The notes below the pieces were generated by a model, which ran no database searches, was not told the origin of the DNA, and worked only from the letters and a program-made list of their open reading frames with translations. Of a stretch of DNA of 64,000 nucleotides, positions 61,667 through 64,000 are shown piece after piece. The stretch is from Magallana angulata (taxonomy: Eukaryota; Mollusca; Bivalvia; Ostreida; Ostreidae). Position 1 is the stretch's first letter, and every line of letters begins with the position of its first letter. Location: positions 3,358,917 to 3,422,916 of the forward strand of contig NC_069117.1 in assembly GCF_025612915.1 (NCBI RefSeq), in the 5' to 3' direction. The position numbers and the translations under genes are program-made.

Positions 61667-61975
61667 TACCTATACCAAGGACTTATTCGTTTTTATATAT
61701 ATATATATATATATATAATAACACTTATATATATATTTAATTTTTAAACACTTTTTAAGATATAATATAGCCACAATCCACACTTTTGTATGATGTAAAG
61801 TAGCAAGGAGCTTTTAATTACTTTTTATTTAAAGTACATGTAGCCACAATCTTCCCTTTTAATATGAAGTAACCACACTCAATACTAGTTTTATTTAAAG
61901 TAGCCACAATCTACACTTTTATGTAAAGAAGCCACTATCTACATATATTTGTACAAAATAGTCACAATCTGTGAA
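61667..61975. repeat. (AT)n and ~30-bp minisatellite, right part
   Basis: After ~25 bp the sequence enters (AT)n (about 61,696-61,717). From 61,740 it continues with copies of the same AGTAGCCACAATCTACACTT family seen left of the insertion, for example near 61,768, 61,834 and 61,901. Confidence 0.75.
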
Positions 61976-64000
61976 TACGGTTTTCCTTGGAGGATTAATT
62001 TCTCTAAGTTTAGTTATTTTGCTGAAAACTAAAGAGATGATTATATTTCAATGACAATTTCTTTTCTCTTTTTTTCGTATTAATTTTACTTTTTTATAGG
62101 TTAATGTAATCCGAATTAGCATATGAAGTCATAAGTTTTTGTTTTTAGTCAGGCCCACAGCGAATCAGCCTTTGTCGATATGCATAATCTAATTACGTAT
62201 GTTTCAAAGGATCGGCCACAAGTAGCTGGTGTACTTTACATTCAGGTATTATAATCAAAATTGCGGAATTGTGATCCCATTTAATCTTAGGCCAATGGCG
62301 AACGGCCCCCTGCAATGATCTTGGTTAATGGAGTATAATTCCAACTGTCTTCTCTTGCTTTTAATGCTCACTAATGAAGATTTACTTTAAGTAAACCGTA
62401 ATTACTCCCCTTTCCCTTCAAAGTATCCTATACAGTGCATCCGATATGACAGAAACAGGATAAAAAAATCCAAGTCGTTGAGTTATACTCGAGACTATTG
62501 TTAGTTTAAGATGTTGGGGCCTACCTCTCACTCTTTCATGATCAGCTATATTACTGTTAACTCTTATAACCCTAATCATTATCCTAAATCTGAGGTGTGA
62601 ACTAGGAATCCAGTCCTTGGTCGTTTGACACAGATAGGCCACTGATACCCACAATTGACTCGGTTTAACAATCACAACTCAATTAAAGCCTCCATTATTA
62701 TCACTGACTACACCTTGAGAGGCTGCCCTCTGTGGCCCCCAGAAACCCGAACCCAACATTTATCGCGCTTCACAAACTACAGGTGCTATATTCCACTCGG
62801 ATAGGACCGACTCGGATGAGTAGATTTAAATGGGTAGGCTGTTGGCAATCAAGAAATTCAACCTTTAGTGATGCAACTGAATGGGCATTATTTGACACCT
62901 CATACATTTCATATTTCTAAAATACACCATATTAAGGTGGATAGAAGAACATCATTTGAAACATAATTACAGTTCTAAAACTTGAAAAATTACAATATTT
63001 GGTCATAAAGTGCATATCAATGTTTCATAAAGTGAGAATTGACCCCTCCATGTCTCAAACTCGTGTCGTGCAGACCAACAGGTGACAGCCAACAAAGTGC
63101 ATTGGAAGGTAAACGACATTATATAACGGATAAATATTATTGATTATTATATTAGAAGGAAGCACATCGAAATTGGAGGGGTTCAAATCCTCCTGAGTTT
63201 GACAAAAGTACGTTGATGTAAAAAAAAAAAAAAAAAAAAGTCATCATGAAGCATTGTGAAAATTGGAGTCTTTTCTGGTTTTCGACTTGTCAAACGTAAA
63301 TTTGATTAAATGTTCATTAAATCAAGATGAAAGGAAATTAAAATAGTATATTTTTCTTTCTTTTTTTTTTTTACTATCATACAACTTGGCATAGAAAAAG
63401 TAATCAATGTTTAGAATCTAACAAGGACTATATTTTTGACGTAATATTGGCGTAGGAAAATATCACATGTTTCGCTATCCAGAATTGCTGCAGATTAATG
63501 AGTCTGCTTTAGCATTTTAAAACCAATAACATTAATGTTGGATTTTTTTTACTAATGTGAAATAATGATATGATACTTGGGTTTCAGAATATGTTTTTTA
63601 AATATGATTTGCCTATCAAATTACATTTTTATAAGCTTTTTAAAGCGCCCATTCTATACAATGAATTTTGTGAAAAAATTCTTTCTTATCAAATGGTCAA
63701 TATATTAGCCTTTCTGTCAATTCATATCTTTATATAAAACCTTCATAATACATAAAAATCAGAAATATTTTATTATTGGAAGCATAACAAAATGATCAAA
63801 ATTTCTTCAAAATTTAAGAAAATTAGAGGAAATGCGGGATAAGCAATATCAATTTTAGAATAAATATTTATTCCAATTGAGTAGTATAAGCTGATAGACA
63901 TTATGATATTCTTTCATTTCATTGATGAATAGAATCTTCAAATCTTAAACAAATGTCAACAGAACTAGAAAGAGCTACACTTATTTTCATCATCCATTAC
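61976..64000. other. Intergenic DNA to the window end, no gene seen
   Basis: About 2 kb. The block 62,140-62,400 is less AT-rich and contains POU/homeodomain-like words (ATGCATAATCTAATTACG), so it may be regulatory. Frames of 85 codons (62,418-62,675 minus) and 62 codons (62,732-62,920 plus) have no recognisable domain or splice context. Confidence 0.45.
63178..63239 (+). repeat. Possible tRNA-derived SINE tail: B-box-like hairpin plus poly(A)
   Basis: GGAGGGGTTCAAATCCTCC, which can pair GGAGG with CCTCC and contains a B-box-like GGTTCAAATCC, is followed about 25 bp later by ~19 A. This resembles the 3' part of a tRNA-derived retroposon. No A box and no target duplication could be identified, so it may be chance. 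Confidence 0.3.

Overview
The window looks like nuclear DNA of an animal, most likely a mollusc and probably a bivalve. It is AT-rich, and its genes have short exons and GT-AG introns. It carries a Penelope-like retroelement with a GIY-YIG endonuclease and hammerhead ribozymes, tRNA-derived repeats, a G/C-rich MITE and several minisatellites. The taxon is inferred from this mix and is not proven by any marker gene.

Region 1 (1-35,448) is a head-to-tail tandem array with a period of about 3,973-3,977 bp. Nine units are visible. The first is cut by the window edge, and the last ends in a diverged spacer. Every unit carries one three-exon gene (150 + 165 + 163 codons, all introns phase 0) for a 478-residue protein: an N-terminal von Willebrand factor A (vWA) domain with an intact metal-binding (MIDAS) site, a Lys/Arg/Ser-rich linker, and a C-terminal domain I do not recognise. 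The nine copies encode the same protein apart from one residue in copy 5. Each has its own compact TATA promoter, with three direct repeats and an inverted repeat around the TATA box, and its own AATAAA signal. The ~2.1 kb spacers contain no convincing gene.

Region 2 (35,448-38,070) is a single five-coding-exon gene for a 157-residue protein with a signal peptide and four EF-hand loops, so a secreted calcium-binding protein. Its TATA box begins at the exact base where similarity to the array's promoter stops. The array spacer, including two of its three promoter repeats, therefore forms the immediate upstream region of this gene.

Region 3 (38,070-56,374) is gene-poor, AT-rich intergenic DNA. 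It holds (TA)n runs, a ~2 kb degenerate 40-bp minisatellite, a 393-bp MITE flanked by TTTAA, a 66-bp minisatellite built of ~22-bp subunits and a 60-bp minisatellite. A few less AT-rich patches could be regulatory DNA or untranslated exons.

Region 4 (56,375-61,666) is a recent Penelope-like element insertion: two nearly identical copies joined head to head, the left one 5'-truncated. A long reverse transcriptase/GIY-YIG ORF is open in both, and a hammerhead ribozyme sits at each outer end. The pair interrupts an older ~30-bp minisatellite. The last 2.3 kb holds no recognisable gene.

The most notable items are the homogenised vWA gene array with its diverged edge, the promoter-level junction with the EF-hand gene, and the ribozyme-bearing inverted Penelope pair.
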